Positions 20,053 through 29,021 are shown, counted from the stretch's first letter. The stretch is 38,800 bases of DNA from Rhizobiaceae bacterium (GCA_019635715.1 JAHBYY010000044.1:1-38800); one strand, 5' to 3'. Notes: generated from the sequence alone by a model not told the origin. A program made the numbers and translations.

Positions 20053-21333
20053 GTGTTCGTATCCTTCTTCCCGCGGCCGAAGCTGTTCTTTCTCTCGGCC
20101 GCGCTGTGGAGCCTGTTGCTCGTCCTGGCCTGGTTCTTCGGGGGGCAGCAGGCGGGCGCGATGTTCGGCATGCCGCCCGCCGCACCGGATGCGCCGCTCG
20201 TGACCGGGCTCGGTGCCTTCGTCACGCCCGACTATCTGTGGTTCTACATCTACTTCATCGCCGGCATCCTGCTGTTCTACGCCTTCTGGGCGTGGTTCTC
20301 GCCGCACCCCTGGCAGCGCTGGTCGGTGCTGGGCTCCGGCGTCATCCTGTTTGCGACGAATTTTTCGGTGCAGGTCAGCGTCATCCTCAACAACAACTGG
20401 CGCGGGCCCTTCTACAATCTGGTGCAGAAGGCGCTGACGACGCCCGGCTCGGTCCAGCCCGGCGAGCTCTACGCGGGCGTATGGCAATTCCTGTCGATCG
20501 CCACGGTGTCGATCACCGTCGCCGTGCTGAACCTCTTCTTCGTCAGCCACTACGTCTTCCGCTGGCGCACCGCCATGAACGATTATTTCGTGGCCTACTG
20601 GCAGCGTCTGCGCCACATCGAGGGCGCTTCGCAGCGTGTCCAGGAAGATGCGATGCGCTTTTCCACCACGGTACAGGGCCTGGGCGCCAGCCTGGTCGAT
20701 TCGGTGATGACCTTGATCGCCTTCCTGCCGCTGCTGGCCTCGCTGTCGTCGCATGTGACGGCTCTGCCGGTTGTCGGGGCCATTCCCTATCCGCTGGTGG
20801 TGGCTGCCATCGTCTGGTCGCTGTTCGGCACGGTGCTGCTGGCAGTCGTCGGCGTGAAGCTGCCCGGGCTGGAGTTCCGCAACCAGCGCGTCGAGGCCGC
20901 CTTCCGCAAGGAACTCGTCTACGGCGAGGATCACGAGGACCGGGCGCAGCCGCCGACGCTGGCCGAACTGTTCAACAACGTCAGGAAGAATTACTACACA
21001 TTGTACGCCCACTACGTCTATTTCAACGTCGCGCGCTATGTCTATCTGCAGACGAACGTGATCTTCCCGACGTTCCTGCTGGTCCCCACCATCGCCGTCG
21101 GCAAGATCACCTTCGGCATCTACCAGCAGATCATTTCTGCGTTCGTCCAGGTGACGAGCTCGTTCCAGTACCTGGTCTCGTCCTGGCCGACGATCGTCGA
21201 GCTGCTGTCGATCTACAAGCGCCTGCGCGCCTTCGAGGCGACGCTGGAGGGCGCGCCGCTGCCGGCGATCGACGAAGCCTATCTGGCGCGCGAGCGCGCC
21301 GGCGTGTCGCCGGAGGATCAGCCGGCGACGTGA
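20053..21333 (+). CDS. bacA: BacA/SbmA-family peptide transporter
   Basis: BacA/SbmA is a proton-driven inner-membrane importer of peptides such as bleomycin, Bac7 and, in symbiotic rhizobia, plant NCR peptides. The protein has 426 residues from GTG 20053, close to the ~420 of S. meliloti BacA. The start [15 protein letters not shown] matches the family N-terminus, so the upstream in-frame ATG at 19936 is rejected. Further signatures are [32 protein letters not shown]-like RVQEDAMRF, and [21 protein letters not shown] near the C-terminus. About eight membrane helices are expected. AAGGAA lies ten bases before the GTG. Confidence 0.93.
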   Translation: MFVSFFPRPKLFFLSAALWSLLLVLAWFFGGQQAGAMFGMPPAAPDAPLVTGLGAFVTPDYLWFYIYFIAGILLFYAFWAWFSPHPWQRWSVLGSGVILFATNFSVQVSVILNNNWRGPFYNLVQKALTTPGSVQPGELYAGVWQFLSIATVSITVAVLNLFFVSHYVFRWRTAMNDYFVAYWQRLRHIEGASQRVQEDAMRFSTTVQGLGASLVDSVMTLIAFLPLLASLSSHVTALPVVGAIPYPLVVAAIVWSLFGTVLLAVVGVKLPGLEFRNQRVEAAFRKELVYGEDHEDRAQPPTLAELFNNVRKNYYTLYAHYVYFNVARYVYLQTNVIFPTFLLVPTIAVGKITFGIYQQIISAFVQVTSSFQYLVSSWPTIVELLSIYKRLRAFEATLEGAPLPAIDEAYLARERAGVSPEDQPAT

Positions 21334-21345
21334 TGCGGGAAGCGT

Positions 21346-22359
21346 TCAGCCGCCGACCGGCGCGGCGGCCTCGGGTTCCGCCTTCAGCCGCCCGACATAA
21401 TCGGCATAGCTGATGCAGTCGACGTCGGCGCGCACGCACACGTCCCTGGCGAAGCGCTCCAGCGCCCGCCAGTAGGCGCCGCCGTTCATCAGGGTGAAGT
21501 GGAAGCCGATCTGCAGCGGCACGCGCTCGCCGGAATACTGCTCGTCGAAGGCGGAGGTGAAGGCGGCCAGCGCCCGCGCCTCGAACTGTCCGCCGGCGTC
21601 ACCGCGCTCGAACCCGCCGGAATCGCGCACGAAGAGATTGTAGTCCATGGCGATCACCCGGCGCCCCGAAGGGCCGACGGGGATCTGCGGCAGCGCGAAC
21701 CGCACGACGCGGCTCTCCGCGTCGGCCGGCGCGGCCGGTCCGCGCGAAATACCGCTGGCATCGTAGCGGAAGCCGGCTTCCGACAGCGCCGGTCCGAGCC
21801 CCTTGCCGGTCGCGAGATAGGGCGCGCGGAAGCCTTCGATCTCGGTCTCGGCGAAGGCGCGCCAGCCGGCCGGCTCGCCGGCAAGGCCGTTCAGGGTCCA
21901 CGCGTTGCGCAGGATCGTCCTGAACGAGGCGAATTCGTCCAGCCAGTCGGTCTTGCTCCACTTCGAGCCGTCGAAATGTCCGCAGCCATGGCTGGCGATG
22001 TCGTGTCCCTCGGACCGGGCGAGCCAGATCTGTCGCAGGCGCTCGCGCACCTCCTCGGCAGTGGCGGCGAAGCCGACATTCGAGCGGCCCGGCTGCATGT
22101 GCGGGGCGCTGTACAGGCCGCGCGTCTGCTTCGACAGCAGGAAGACGCAGGACAGGAAATAGGAGAAGCGCGCGCCGGTCGTCGCGGCCAGGGTGCGGCT
22201 GCGCTGCCACTGCGCGAGGTCGTGCGCTCCATCGAAGGAGATGATGATGACCTGGTGCGGACGCGGCTGCTCGGCGGCGGCCGCCGTGCCGGTACCAAAG
22301 CAGGCGAGCAGTCCGACGCTTCGCGACAGGAGACCGGCGAACCGCGAAATGACGGACAT
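21346..22359 (-). CDS. Secreted polysaccharide deacetylase (NodB-like) family protein
   Basis: The 337-residue protein has a signal peptide (FAGLLSRSVGLLACFGTGTAAAA) and a NodB-homology domain, so it acts outside the cytoplasm on an unknown N-acetylated polymer. The zinc histidines are in SHGCGHFDGSKW (HxxxH), and motif 3 is FRAPYL. Motif 1 is SFDGAHD rather than TFDDG, so only one of the two usual Asp residues is in place. ATG 22359 has CGAGG six bases upstream; ATG 22380 in frame is an alternative. It converges on bacA with a 12-base gap. The 252-base region to the next gene is a divergent promoter region with no recognised site. Confidence 0.85.
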   Translation of the reverse strand: MSVISRFAGLLSRSVGLLACFGTGTAAAAEQPRPHQVIIISFDGAHDLAQWQRSRTLAATTGARFSYFLSCVFLLSKQTRGLYSAPHMQPGRSNVGFAATAEEVRERLRQIWLARSEGHDIASHGCGHFDGSKWSKTDWLDEFASFRTILRNAWTLNGLAGEPAGWRAFAETEIEGFRAPYLATGKGLGPALSEAGFRYDASGISRGPAAPADAESRVVRFALPQIPVGPSGRRVIAMDYNLFVRDSGGFERGDAGGQFEARALAAFTSAFDEQYSGERVPLQIGFHFTLMNGGAYWRALERFARDVCVRADVDCISYADYVGRLKAEPEAAAPVGG

Positions 22360-22611
22360 GTGAACCTCGGCGTTACGCATGACATGAGCCGGTCCCGATA
22401 AAGGCGGAATATGGCCGCGATGCGGAACGGGCGATGCCGGCAGGCTGCAACCGTTACGTCGCAGGGATTGGCAAATGCTGAATCTGCCGCGCGGCCCTTC
22501 CATGCCGGCAAAATTCCGCTACAAGGCGGGCGCACAAGGGCTCGACGGCGTCGCGCCACGGGTCCGCGCGCCCGCCATCGCAAGCCCCCGGGTCGAACAC
22601 GGTCGAGATCG

Positions 22612-23277
22612 ATGTCCAACGACACCTTCATTCGCGAAGTCAACGAGGAGATGCGCCAGGCCCAGGCGCGCGCGCTGTGGGAGCGCTTCGGGCCCTGGGC
22701 GCTGATCGCTGCCGTCGTTGTCGTCCTCGGCACCGGCGCCTGGGTCGGCTACGACTACTGGATCAGTTCCAAGGCCAATGCCTCGGGCGATGCCTATTCG
22801 CAGGCGCTCGAGCTCGCCAATGGCGGCAAGCAGGACGAGGCGCTCGAGGCGCTTCGCAAGCTCGAGGCGGACGGCCATGGCGCCTATCCGATCCTCGCCC
22901 GCTTGCGCGCAGCCACCGTGCTGGCCGACAAGGGCGACCACGAGGCGGCGGTCAAGGAGTTCGATGCGGTGATCGCCGACGGCGGCGTGCCCGCGGCGAT
23001 CCGCGACATGGCGCGTCTGCGCGCCGGCTACATCCTGGTCGACACCGGCACCTACCAGGACGTCTCGTCGCGTCTCGAAGTGCTGGCCGCCGATGGCAAT
23101 CCGCTGCGCAACTCGGCGCGCGAAGCGCTCGGCCTGTCGGCCTGGAAAGAGAACAAGCCGAAGGAAGCGCTGGCCTTCTTCGACCAGATCGTCGGCGACG
23201 AGGCGGCGCCGCGCAACGTCCGCGACCGCGCGACCATGCTGGCCGAGCTGATCCGCGGCTCCGGCGACGCGACCTGA
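22612..23277 (+). CDS. Membrane-anchored TPR protein (YfgM-like)
   Basis: This 221-residue protein has a short cytoplasmic N-terminus (FIREVNEEMRQAQARALWERFG), one transmembrane helix at residues ~28-46 (PWALIAAVVVVLGTGAWVGY), and a periplasmic part of TPR-like helical repeats. This layout matches the DUF2133/YfgM-type proteins encoded next to der in many Proteobacteria, which bind the SecYEG translocon and periplasmic chaperones. The ATG at 22612 starts the conserved region. Der begins six bases after the stop, so the two form an operon, which is the usual pairing. Confidence 0.9.
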   Translation: MSNDTFIREVNEEMRQAQARALWERFGPWALIAAVVVVLGTGAWVGYDYWISSKANASGDAYSQALELANGGKQDEALEALRKLEADGHGAYPILARLRAATVLADKGDHEAAVKEFDAVIADGGVPAAIRDMARLRAGYILVDTGTYQDVSSRLEVLAADGNPLRNSAREALGLSAWKENKPKEALAFFDQIVGDEAAPRNVRDRATMLAELIRGSGDAT

Positions 23278-23283
23278 TGCGCC

Positions 23284-24714
23284 ATGGCCTTCAAGCTCGC
23301 CATCATCGGCCGGCCTAACGTCGGCAAGTCGACGCTTTTCAACAGGCTGGCCGGCAAGAAGCTGGCGCTGGTGGACGATACGCCCGGCGTGACGCGCGAC
23401 CGGCGCACCCATGCCGCCAGGCTCTACGACCTGTCCTTCGAAGTGGTCGACACGGCGGGCTTCGAGACGGCCGGTCCGGAAACGCTGGCCGGGCGCATGC
23501 GCCGCCAGACCGAGATTGCGATCGAAGAAGCCGATGTCATCGTCTTCATGATGGATGCGCGCGCCGGGCTGCTGCCCGACGACCGTGCCTTCGCCGACAT
23601 CGTCCGGCGCTCCGGCAAGCCGGTCGTTCTGGTCGCCAACAAGTCGGAATCGCGGGCCGCCGAGGGCGGCACGCTGGAGGCCTGGGAAGCCGGCCTTGGC
23701 GAGCCCATCCCGATTTCGGCCGAGCACGGCCAGGGCATGCCCGACCTGCGCGACGCCATCGTCGAGGCGCTTGGCGAGGCCCGCTGCTTCCCCGACGAAG
23801 AGGATGACGCCGCCGATTTCCCCGCCGAGAGCGATGTGCTGATCGGCGAGGACATCGCAGACCCGGAGACCGAAGCCGCCTATGACGAGACGAAGCCGCT
23901 GCGCATCGCGGTGGTCGGCCGGCCCAACGCCGGCAAGTCGACGCTGATCAACGCGCTGATCGGCGAGGAGCGGCTGCTGACCGGTCCGGAGGCCGGCATC
24001 ACCCGCGATTCGATCTCGGTCGACTGGCAATGGCAGGGCCGGACGGTCCGCCTGCACGACACCGCCGGCATGCGCCGCAAGGCGAAGGTCCAGGAAAAGC
24101 TGGAGAAGCTTTCCGTCGCCGACGGGCTGCGCGCCATCAGGTTCGCCGAGGTGGTCGTCATCGTGCTGGACGCGACGATCCCCTTCGAGAAGCAGGATCT
24201 GCAGATCGCCGACCTGATCATCCGCGAGGGCAGGGCGCCGGTGATCGCTTTCAACAAATGGGACCTCATCGACAATCCGCAGCAATTGCTCGCCGAACTG
24301 CGCGAGAAGGCCGAGCGGCTGCTGCCGCAGGTGCGCGGCCTCCGTTCCGTTCCGGTCTCGGCGGAGACCGGGCGCGGCCTCGACAAGCTGATGCAGGCGA
24401 TTGTCGACACGCACAGGGTCTGGAACAGCCGCGTCTCGACCGGCCGCCTCAACCGCTGGCTGGAAGGCATCCTCGCCCATCACCCGCCGCCGGCGGTCGC
24501 CGGCCGCCGGCTGAAGGTGAAATACATCACCCAGGTCAAGGCCCGCCCGCCAGGCTTCGTGGTCTCCTGCTCGCGTCCCGAGGCGATGCCGCAATCCTAC
24601 ATACGCTATCTGTCGAACAATCTGCGCGAGGCCTTCGACCTGCCGGGCGTGCCGATCCGCATCGCGCTGCGCACCTCCGACAACCCCTTCGCCAACCGCT
24701 CCAGGAAGCGCTGA
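23284..24714 (+). CDS. der: Ribosome biogenesis GTPase Der (EngA)
   Basis: Der is an essential GTPase with two G domains that assists 50S subunit assembly. The 476-residue protein has G domain 1 (GRPNVGKST from residue 9, DTAGF, NKSE) and G domain 2 (GRPNAGKST from residue 212, [16 protein letters not shown]). A KH-like domain follows, with [17 protein letters not shown] and the C-terminal end [14 protein letters not shown]. The NKSE in place of NKxD in domain 1 is seen in alphaproteobacterial homologues as I recall. It is translated six bases after the TPR gene, with ATG 23284. Confidence 0.97.
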   Translation: MAFKLAIIGRPNVGKSTLFNRLAGKKLALVDDTPGVTRDRRTHAARLYDLSFEVVDTAGFETAGPETLAGRMRRQTEIAIEEADVIVFMMDARAGLLPDDRAFADIVRRSGKPVVLVANKSESRAAEGGTLEAWEAGLGEPIPISAEHGQGMPDLRDAIVEALGEARCFPDEEDDAADFPAESDVLIGEDIADPETEAAYDETKPLRIAVVGRPNAGKSTLINALIGEERLLTGPEAGITRDSISVDWQWQGRTVRLHDTAGMRRKAKVQEKLEKLSVADGLRAIRFAEVVVIVLDATIPFEKQDLQIADLIIREGRAPVIAFNKWDLIDNPQQLLAELREKAERLLPQVRGLRSVPVSAETGRGLDKLMQAIVDTHRVWNSRVSTGRLNRWLEGILAHHPPPAVAGRRLKVKYITQVKARPPGFVVSCSRPEAMPQSYIRYLSNNLREAFDLPGVPIRIALRTSDNPFANRSRKR

Positions 24715-24826
24715 CCGCGGCTGCGTCACACCGCCGCCTCCGCCTGCCACCAGCGCGCCGCAATCCGCCCGTTAACGCCGCATCAAGGTTAATGCTTCAT
24801 TTTCCGTCTCCGGCGGTCCTTGTTGC

Positions 24827-26017
24827 GTGCTGGAGATTGGGTCCTTGGTTCGACGTTTTGTGTCGCGGCGTTTGCGCGTCTTCCGCCTTCCGGATCGGTC
24901 GCTTCTCGCCCCCCTGCTGATCGGCGCCGGCATCTGGATCGCCAATCCCACCAGCGCCGCCTACCAGGACATGGGCAGCATGGTTTCCGGCAACGAGGCG
25001 ACCTCGGCGCGCTGGGGCGCCTTCGTCGAGAAGGCGGCCGCCGGGTCGGTCCACGCCGCCGAGATGCCCTTCGTCGATGCCGGCACCACCGGGGCAATTT
25101 CGGGCGCGGGGATGAAGACGCAGGGGCTGGGCACCGTCGCCTTCCGCGGCAGGGGCGGCAACCTCCGCCCCGACGAGGAGCGTGTGACGCGCGCCGACAA
25201 GAAGAGCCGCGTCGTCGACGTGACGCCGGTCGCCCCTCCGAAATTCTTCAATGCCGGCTCCATCCTCGATCGCACCTCGATGCTGCGTCCGTCGATCGAA
25301 CCGGCACTGCGCATGGGCTTTGCCAGGCCCGGGATCGCCGGCCGGGAAATCCAGATCGCGACCGCATTCCACCCGAACGAGGACAAGGCGCCGGATCCGG
25401 CGATCCCGCCGTTCCTCGCCGACCTGATCACCAGCGACAAGGCCGACGTGCTCGCCACCGCCTACGCCCCGGCGGCACCCGACTATGCGAGGTCGTCGCC
25501 GTTCGAGGCGCTGCTCAGCGACGATCCGAACGAGGGGCGCTTCGTGCCGCCGCTGGGCGAGGGCGACCATGCCTGGATGAGCCGACCGCTTCCGGCCTCG
25601 GTGTTCGAGCCCGCCGAACAACTGTGCCTGGCCAACGCCGTCTATTTCGAGGCGCGCGGCGAATCCACGCGCGGCCAGGCGGCGGTCGCCCAGGTGGTGC
25701 TGAACCGCGTGCGCAATCCGTCCTATCCGAAGACCATCTGCGGCGTCGTCTACCAGAACGATCAGTGGAAGAACCGCTGCCAGTTCTCCTTCGCCTGCGA
25801 CGGGATCAAGGACCGCATCGACAGTCCCTCCCATTACAGGCAGGCCCAGGACGTCGCCATGGCGGTCACCGCCGGCAAGATCTTCATCCCGGAAGTCGGC
25901 TCCTCGACCCACTACTACGCCCAATACGTCAGCCCTGCCTGGGCGCGTGCCATGCAGAAGATGACCAAGATCGGGCTGCACATCTTCTACCGCACCTATG
26001 GCGGCGGCTGGGATTGA
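24827..26017 (+). CDS. Cell wall hydrolase, SleB domain
   Basis: The protein has about 396 residues. A basic N-terminus (RRFVSRRLRVFR) and a hydrophobic stretch, LLAPLLIGAGIWIA, form a signal peptide or anchor. Residues ~60-255 are a low-complexity Ala/Pro/Asp-rich region without a recognised domain. The C-terminal ~130 residues are a Hydrolase_2 (SleB-like) lytic domain: CLANAVYFEARGESTRGQAA with the catalytic Glu, then VVLNRVRNPSYP, CQFSFACDG and HYYAQYVSPAWA. It likely cuts peptidoglycan in the periplasm. The start is GTG 24827, or TTG 24842 with GGAG nine bases upstream. The 112-base gap after der holds no clear promoter. Confidence 0.88.
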   Translation: MLEIGSLVRRFVSRRLRVFRLPDRSLLAPLLIGAGIWIANPTSAAYQDMGSMVSGNEATSARWGAFVEKAAAGSVHAAEMPFVDAGTTGAISGAGMKTQGLGTVAFRGRGGNLRPDEERVTRADKKSRVVDVTPVAPPKFFNAGSILDRTSMLRPSIEPALRMGFARPGIAGREIQIATAFHPNEDKAPDPAIPPFLADLITSDKADVLATAYAPAAPDYARSSPFEALLSDDPNEGRFVPPLGEGDHAWMSRPLPASVFEPAEQLCLANAVYFEARGESTRGQAAVAQVVLNRVRNPSYPKTICGVVYQNDQWKNRCQFSFACDGIKDRIDSPSHYRQAQDVAMAVTAGKIFIPEVGSSTHYYAQYVSPAWARAMQKMTKIGLHIFYRTYGGGWD

Positions 26018-26019
26018 GC

Positions 26020-26035
26020 CCCCGGCGCACCGGGG
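26020..26035 (+). terminator. Small hairpin after the SleB gene
   Basis: CCCCGG (26020-26025), loop CGCA, CCGGGG (26030-26035) begins two bases after the stop codon. With a stem of six and no T-tract it is a weak candidate. Confidence 0.4.
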
Positions 26036-26080
26036 CGATTCCGCCGACCATACCCTCCGAACCGGTCGGTCAAGTTGCCG

Positions 26081-26098
26081 CAGTACATTAACGTACTG
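26081..26098. promoter_or_regulatory. 18-bp palindrome upstream of the atp promoter
   Basis: CAGTAC (26081-26086), ATTAAC, GTACTG (26093-26098) is a perfect 6-bp dyad with a 6-base AT-rich centre, 45 bases upstream of the atpI -35 box. It may be an operator; no known regulator motif was recognised. Confidence 0.4.
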
Positions 26099-26142
26099 AT
26101 TTCATACAGGAAAATTGATCGTCATACATCCGTCTGCGTGGC

Positions 26143-26171
26143 TTGACGCCAACGGGGACGGAAACTATGTT
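26143..26171 (+). promoter_or_regulatory. atpI-BEF'F promoter
   Basis: TTGACG (26143-26148), 17 bases, TATGTT (26166-26171) is a near-consensus housekeeping promoter. Transcription from about 26178 places the atpI start downstream, at GTG 26227, and excludes the in-frame ATG at 26167, which lies inside the -10 box. Confidence 0.75.
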
Positions 26172-26226
26172 GCCCGCAAATTTGGAGCGGACGGATGGCG
26201 CTTGGCGATCCGGGCAGGGGGAAGCG

Positions 26227-26631
26227 GTGACCGTAGGCAAGCAGCCGGCGGGCACGGGCGGGACCGGGCCCGAGGATACGGCCCGAAATCCTCTTTCGGA
26301 TGACGATCTCGCCCGCCGGCGCGAACATCTCGGTGCGACGCTGACGGCCAAGGGCGTCGGGCGTAAGGTTTCCGAGGAGGCGCGTGGCGCGGGTGGTTCG
26401 GCGGGCTACGGCCAGGCACTGAGACTGTCCAGCGAGTTCATCGCGGCTGTGGCGGTCGGTGCGGGATTGGGCTGGTTCATCGACCGGTTTGCCGGAACCT
26501 CGCCGTGGGGCTTGATCGTCTTCCTGCTGCTGGGGTTTGCCGCGGGCGTGCTCAATGTGATGCGCTCCGCGGGCTTGGTTGCCGAAGCCGGAATCAGGAA
26601 CGGAAATCGTTCCGATCGCCGCGACGGATAG
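26227..26631 (+). CDS. atpI: ATP synthase protein I (AtpI)
   Basis: AtpI is a small membrane protein that helps assemble the c-ring and may move magnesium or calcium. The 134-residue protein has a polar N-terminal half and then two helices around FIAAVAVGAGLGWFIDRF and LIVFLLLGFAAGVLNVMR, characteristic of alphaproteobacterial AtpI. GTG 26227 has GGGGGAAG just upstream and lies downstream of the mapped promoter elements. It heads the F0 operon; the F1 genes are at another locus, as usual in Alphaproteobacteria, and none are seen here. Confidence 0.9.
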   Translation: MTVGKQPAGTGGTGPEDTARNPLSDDDLARRREHLGATLTAKGVGRKVSEEARGAGGSAGYGQALRLSSEFIAAVAVGAGLGWFIDRFAGTSPWGLIVFLLLGFAAGVLNVMRSAGLVAEAGIRNGNRSDRRDG

Positions 26632-26673
26632 AATGCTGACAGCGCGCAAGCGCGGCGAGACGAGGGGGGCCGA

Positions 26674-27423
26674 ATGGCCAACGATCCGATCCACCAGTTC
26701 CAGATCGCGAAGCTGATTCCGATCGAGATCGGCGGTATGGATTTTTCCTTCACCAATTCCTCGCTGTTCATGGTGGCGACCGCCGTCGGCGCCGGCGCAT
26801 TCCTCTATCTGACGACCACCAGCCGCGGCCTGATCCCGAGCCGCCTGCAGTCGGTCTCCGAAATGTCCTACGAGTTCGTGGCCAACATGCTGCGCGACGC
26901 GGCGGGATCGCACGGGATGAAGTTCTTCCCGCTGGTGTTCTCGCTGTTCATGTTCGTTCTGGTGGCCAACCTCTGGGGCATGTTCCCCTATTTCTTCACC
27001 GTCACCAGCCACATCATCGTCACCTTCATGCTGGCGCTGCTGGTGATCGGCACGGTCGTCGTCTACGGCTTCATGAAGCACGGTTTCGGCTTCCTCAAAT
27101 TGTTCGTGCCGCACGGCGTGCCGGGCGTGCTGGTGCCGCTGGTCGTGCTGATCGAGGTGATCTCCTTCCTGTCCCGGCCGATCAGCCTGTCCGTCCGTCT
27201 CTTCGCCAACATGCTGGCGGGCCACATCACGCTGAAGGTGTTCGCCGGCTTCGTCACCTCGCTCGGCGCCATGGGCGCGGTCGGCGTCGCCGGCGCTGTT
27301 CTGCCGCTTGCCATGACCGTGGCGCTCACCGGTCTCGAGTTCCTCGTCGCCTTCCTGCAGGCCTACGTCTTCGCGGTCCTGACCTGCATGTATCTCAACG
27401 ACGCCATCCATCCCGGCCACTGA
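26674..27423 (+). CDS. atpB: F0F1 ATP synthase subunit a
   Basis: Subunit a forms the proton half-channels against the c-ring. The 249-residue protein has five to six membrane helices. The essential Arg is Arg175 in [15 protein letters not shown], and the last helices carry the conserved [20 protein letters not shown] and end [15 protein letters not shown] 26674 follows the purine run GAGGGGGG. It lies 42 bases after atpI in the operon. A 14-bp palindrome follows directly after the stop. Confidence 0.98.
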   Translation: MANDPIHQFQIAKLIPIEIGGMDFSFTNSSLFMVATAVGAGAFLYLTTTSRGLIPSRLQSVSEMSYEFVANMLRDAAGSHGMKFFPLVFSLFMFVLVANLWGMFPYFFTVTSHIIVTFMLALLVIGTVVVYGFMKHGFGFLKLFVPHGVPGVLVPLVVLIEVISFLSRPISLSVRLFANMLAGHITLKVFAGFVTSLGAMGAVGVAGAVLPLAMTVALTGLEFLVAFLQAYVFAVLTCMYLNDAIHPGH

Positions 27424-27437
27424 CGCGACGCGTCGCG
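27424..27437. other. 14-bp palindrome between atpB and atpE
   Basis: CGCGACG-CGTCGCG is a perfect palindrome starting at the base after the atpB stop codon. It can form only a short RNA stem, but it may matter for differential atpE expression. Confidence 0.4.
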
Positions 27438-27485
27438 GCCCGGACGAAATCAACGGATCCAACCAGTTTCACGAAGGAGTTGAAC

Positions 27486-27710
27486 ATGGACGCTGAAGCA
27501 GCAAAGTACATCGGTGCCGGTATCGCTTGCCTGGGCATGGGCGGCGCGGGCATTGGCCTGGGTACCATTTTCGGCAACTATCTCGCCGGCGCGCTGCGCA
27601 ATCCCTCGGCTGCCGACGGCCAGTTCGGCCGCCTGATCTTCGGCTTCGCCGTGACGGAAGCCCTGGGCATCTTCTCGCTGCTCGTCGCGCTGCTGGCGCT
27701 GTTCGGCTGA
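27486..27710 (+). CDS. atpE: F0F1 ATP synthase subunit c
   Basis: Subunit c forms the rotating membrane ring. The 74-residue protein is two helices joined by the polar loop Arg38-Asn39-Pro40. The proton-carrying acid is Glu58 in [18 protein letters not shown] 27486 has a strong AAGGAG (27474-27479) six bases upstream, better than its neighbours, which fits the need for many c subunits per complex. TTG 27480 in frame is rejected for this reason. Dyads flank the gene on both sides. Confidence 0.98.
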   Translation: MDAEAAKYIGAGIACLGMGGAGIGLGTIFGNYLAGALRNPSAADGQFGRLIFGFAVTEALGIFSLLVALLALFG

Positions 27711-27720
27711 TCTTCCACGA

Positions 27721-27751
27721 AGCCGGGCCGGCACGCATCCTGCGGCCGGCT
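27721..27751 (+). other. Hairpin between atpE and the b' gene
   Basis: AGCCGGGCCG (27721-27730) can pair with CGGCCGGCT (27743-27751), leaving one bulged G and a 12-base loop. It lies ten bases after the atpE stop and may protect the atpE mRNA 3' end or reduce read-through. Confidence 0.4.
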
Positions 27752-27768
27752 CCGGGCAGGGGACCGAC

Positions 27769-28371
27769 ATGTTTGTGACACCTGGCTACGCTGAGGAGGC
27801 CGCTCCGGCCGAGGGCGCGGCGCATGGCGAGGATGCGGCCCAAACCGAGGGCCACACCGAAGCAGGCGGCGGACACGCTTCCGGCGGGTTTCCGCCCTTC
27901 GATTCGTCGACCTATCCATCGCAGATCCTCTGGCTCGCGATCACCTTCGGTCTGTTCTACGTCTTTCTGAAGAAGGTCGTCCTTCCTCGGCTGGGCGGGA
28001 TCATCGAGGTGCGACGCGACCGTATCGCCCAGGATCTCGAACAGGCCGCCCGGATGAAGGAAGAGGCCGACGCCGCGGTTGCTGCCTATGAGCAGGAACT
28101 GACCGAGGCCAAGGCCAGCGCCAACACCATCGGCCAGAAGGCCCGCGACGAGGCCCGGTCCGGCGCCGAAGCCGAACGCAAGCGGGTCGAAGCCGATCTC
28201 GACCGCAAGCTCGGCGAGTCCGAGAAGCGGATTGCCGACATCAAGGCGAAGGCCCTGGGCGAGGTCGACACCATCGCGTCGGACACTGCGACCGCCATCA
28301 TCGAGCGGCTGGTCGGCGGCAAGGTCGATCAGGCCGCGGTGGCTGCCGCCGTGAAATCGGCGAAGAGCTAG
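27769..28371 (+). CDS. atpF': F0F1 ATP synthase subunit b' (second b-type stator)
   Basis: The b' subunit pairs with b to form the peripheral stalk. The 200-residue protein has a long acidic Ala/Glu/Gly/His-rich N-terminus (~45 residues), one membrane helix (QILWLAITFGLFYVFLKKVV), and a long charged coiled coil that starts with the conserved LPRLGGIIEVRRDRIAQDL. The Ala-rich N-terminal extension is common in rhizobial b' proteins. ATG 27769 has GGGGA six bases upstream. The b gene starts ten bases after the stop. Separate b and b' genes are typical of Alphaproteobacteria and phototrophs. Confidence 0.95.
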   Translation: MFVTPGYAEEAAPAEGAAHGEDAAQTEGHTEAGGGHASGGFPPFDSSTYPSQILWLAITFGLFYVFLKKVVLPRLGGIIEVRRDRIAQDLEQAARMKEEADAAVAAYEQELTEAKASANTIGQKARDEARSGAEAERKRVEADLDRKLGESEKRIADIKAKALGEVDTIASDTATAIIERLVGGKVDQAAVAAAVKSAKS

Positions 28372-28381
28372 GAGGCGCATC

Positions 28382-28861
28382 ATGGATGCCACATTCTGGG
28401 CGACCGTAGGCCTCGTCCTCTTCCTGGCCATCATTGCCTATCTGAAGGTGCCGGCCATGATCGGCCGCTCGCTCGACGAGCGGGCCGCCAAGATCCGTGC
28501 CGAGCTCGAGGAGGCGCGCCGCCTTCGCGAAGAGGCCCAGCAACTGCTTGCCGAGTATCAGCGCAAGCGCAAGGAAGCCGAGAAGGAGGCTGCCGAGATC
28601 GTCGAGGCGGCCAAGCGCGAGGCGGGCCAGTTCGTCACCGAGGCGAAGCAGAAGACCGAAGACTACGTTGCGCGCCGCACGGCGCTCGCCGAGCAGAAGA
28701 TCGGCCAGGCCGAGCGCGACGCGGTGAACGAGGTGCGCGCGCGTGCGGTCGACCTCGCCGTCGAGTCGGCCCGTGCCGTGCTTGCCGGATCGGTCGACGC
28801 CAAGGTCGGCGCCGAACTCTTCAACTCGTCGCTTCAGGATCTGAAGTCGAAGCTCAACTGA
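28382..28861 (+). CDS. atpF: F0F1 ATP synthase subunit b
   Basis: Subunit b is the other half of the stator. The 159-residue protein has one N-terminal membrane helix (TFWATVGLVLFLAIIAYLKV), then KVPAMIGRSLDERAAKIRAE and a long amphipathic coiled coil. ATG 28382 is preceded by GGAGG six bases upstream, overlapping the end of b'. It is the last gene of the F0 operon, with an intrinsic terminator 27 bases downstream. Confidence 0.97.
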   Translation: MDATFWATVGLVLFLAIIAYLKVPAMIGRSLDERAAKIRAELEEARRLREEAQQLLAEYQRKRKEAEKEAAEIVEAAKREAGQFVTEAKQKTEDYVARRTALAEQKIGQAERDAVNEVRARAVDLAVESARAVLAGSVDAKVGAELFNSSLQDLKSKLN

Positions 28862-28887
28862 GCCCCATCGCCGATGACATGGGAAAG

Positions 28888-28911
28888 GCCGCCTCTCGCA
28901 GGCGGCTTTTT
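28888..28911 (+). terminator. Intrinsic terminator of the atp F0 operon
   Basis: GCCGCCT (28888-28894), loop CTCGC, AGGCGGC (28900-28906) is followed by TTTTT (28907-28911). The upstream AAAG can extend the stem around one bulged G. It is the clearest rho-independent terminator in the window. Confidence 0.9.
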
Positions 28912-29021
28912 CGTTTCTGCGATGAGCGAACCGCCTTTACGGCCAGAGAGCGCTGGCTCGGCGGCCGCGCCTGCGGGCTGTTCCGGCTTGGCAGAATGGC
29001 GGGCCGCGTGAGCGACGCCCG

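Noticed and set aside
18327-21413. Very long plus-strand open frame across the MFS and bacA genes
   Set aside because: It is in a different frame from two well-recognised membrane proteins. Its product is an Arg/Gly/His-rich string with no domain.
22519-24750. Long minus-strand open frame over the TPR gene and der
   Set aside because: It is antisense to der, which has all G motifs. Composition-driven.
24771-24796. Two TTAA boxes upstream of the SleB gene as a CtrA site
   Set aside because: The spacing is 13 bases rather than the seven of the CtrA motif TTAA-N7-TTAA.
26143-26226. In-frame TTG 26143 and ATG 26167 as atpI starts
   Set aside because: They lie in the -35 and -10 boxes of the promoter.
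28922-29011. Short ORF of 29 codons after the atp terminator
   Set aside because: It has no ribosome site and no recognisable pattern, and lies in a terminator-to-gene gap.
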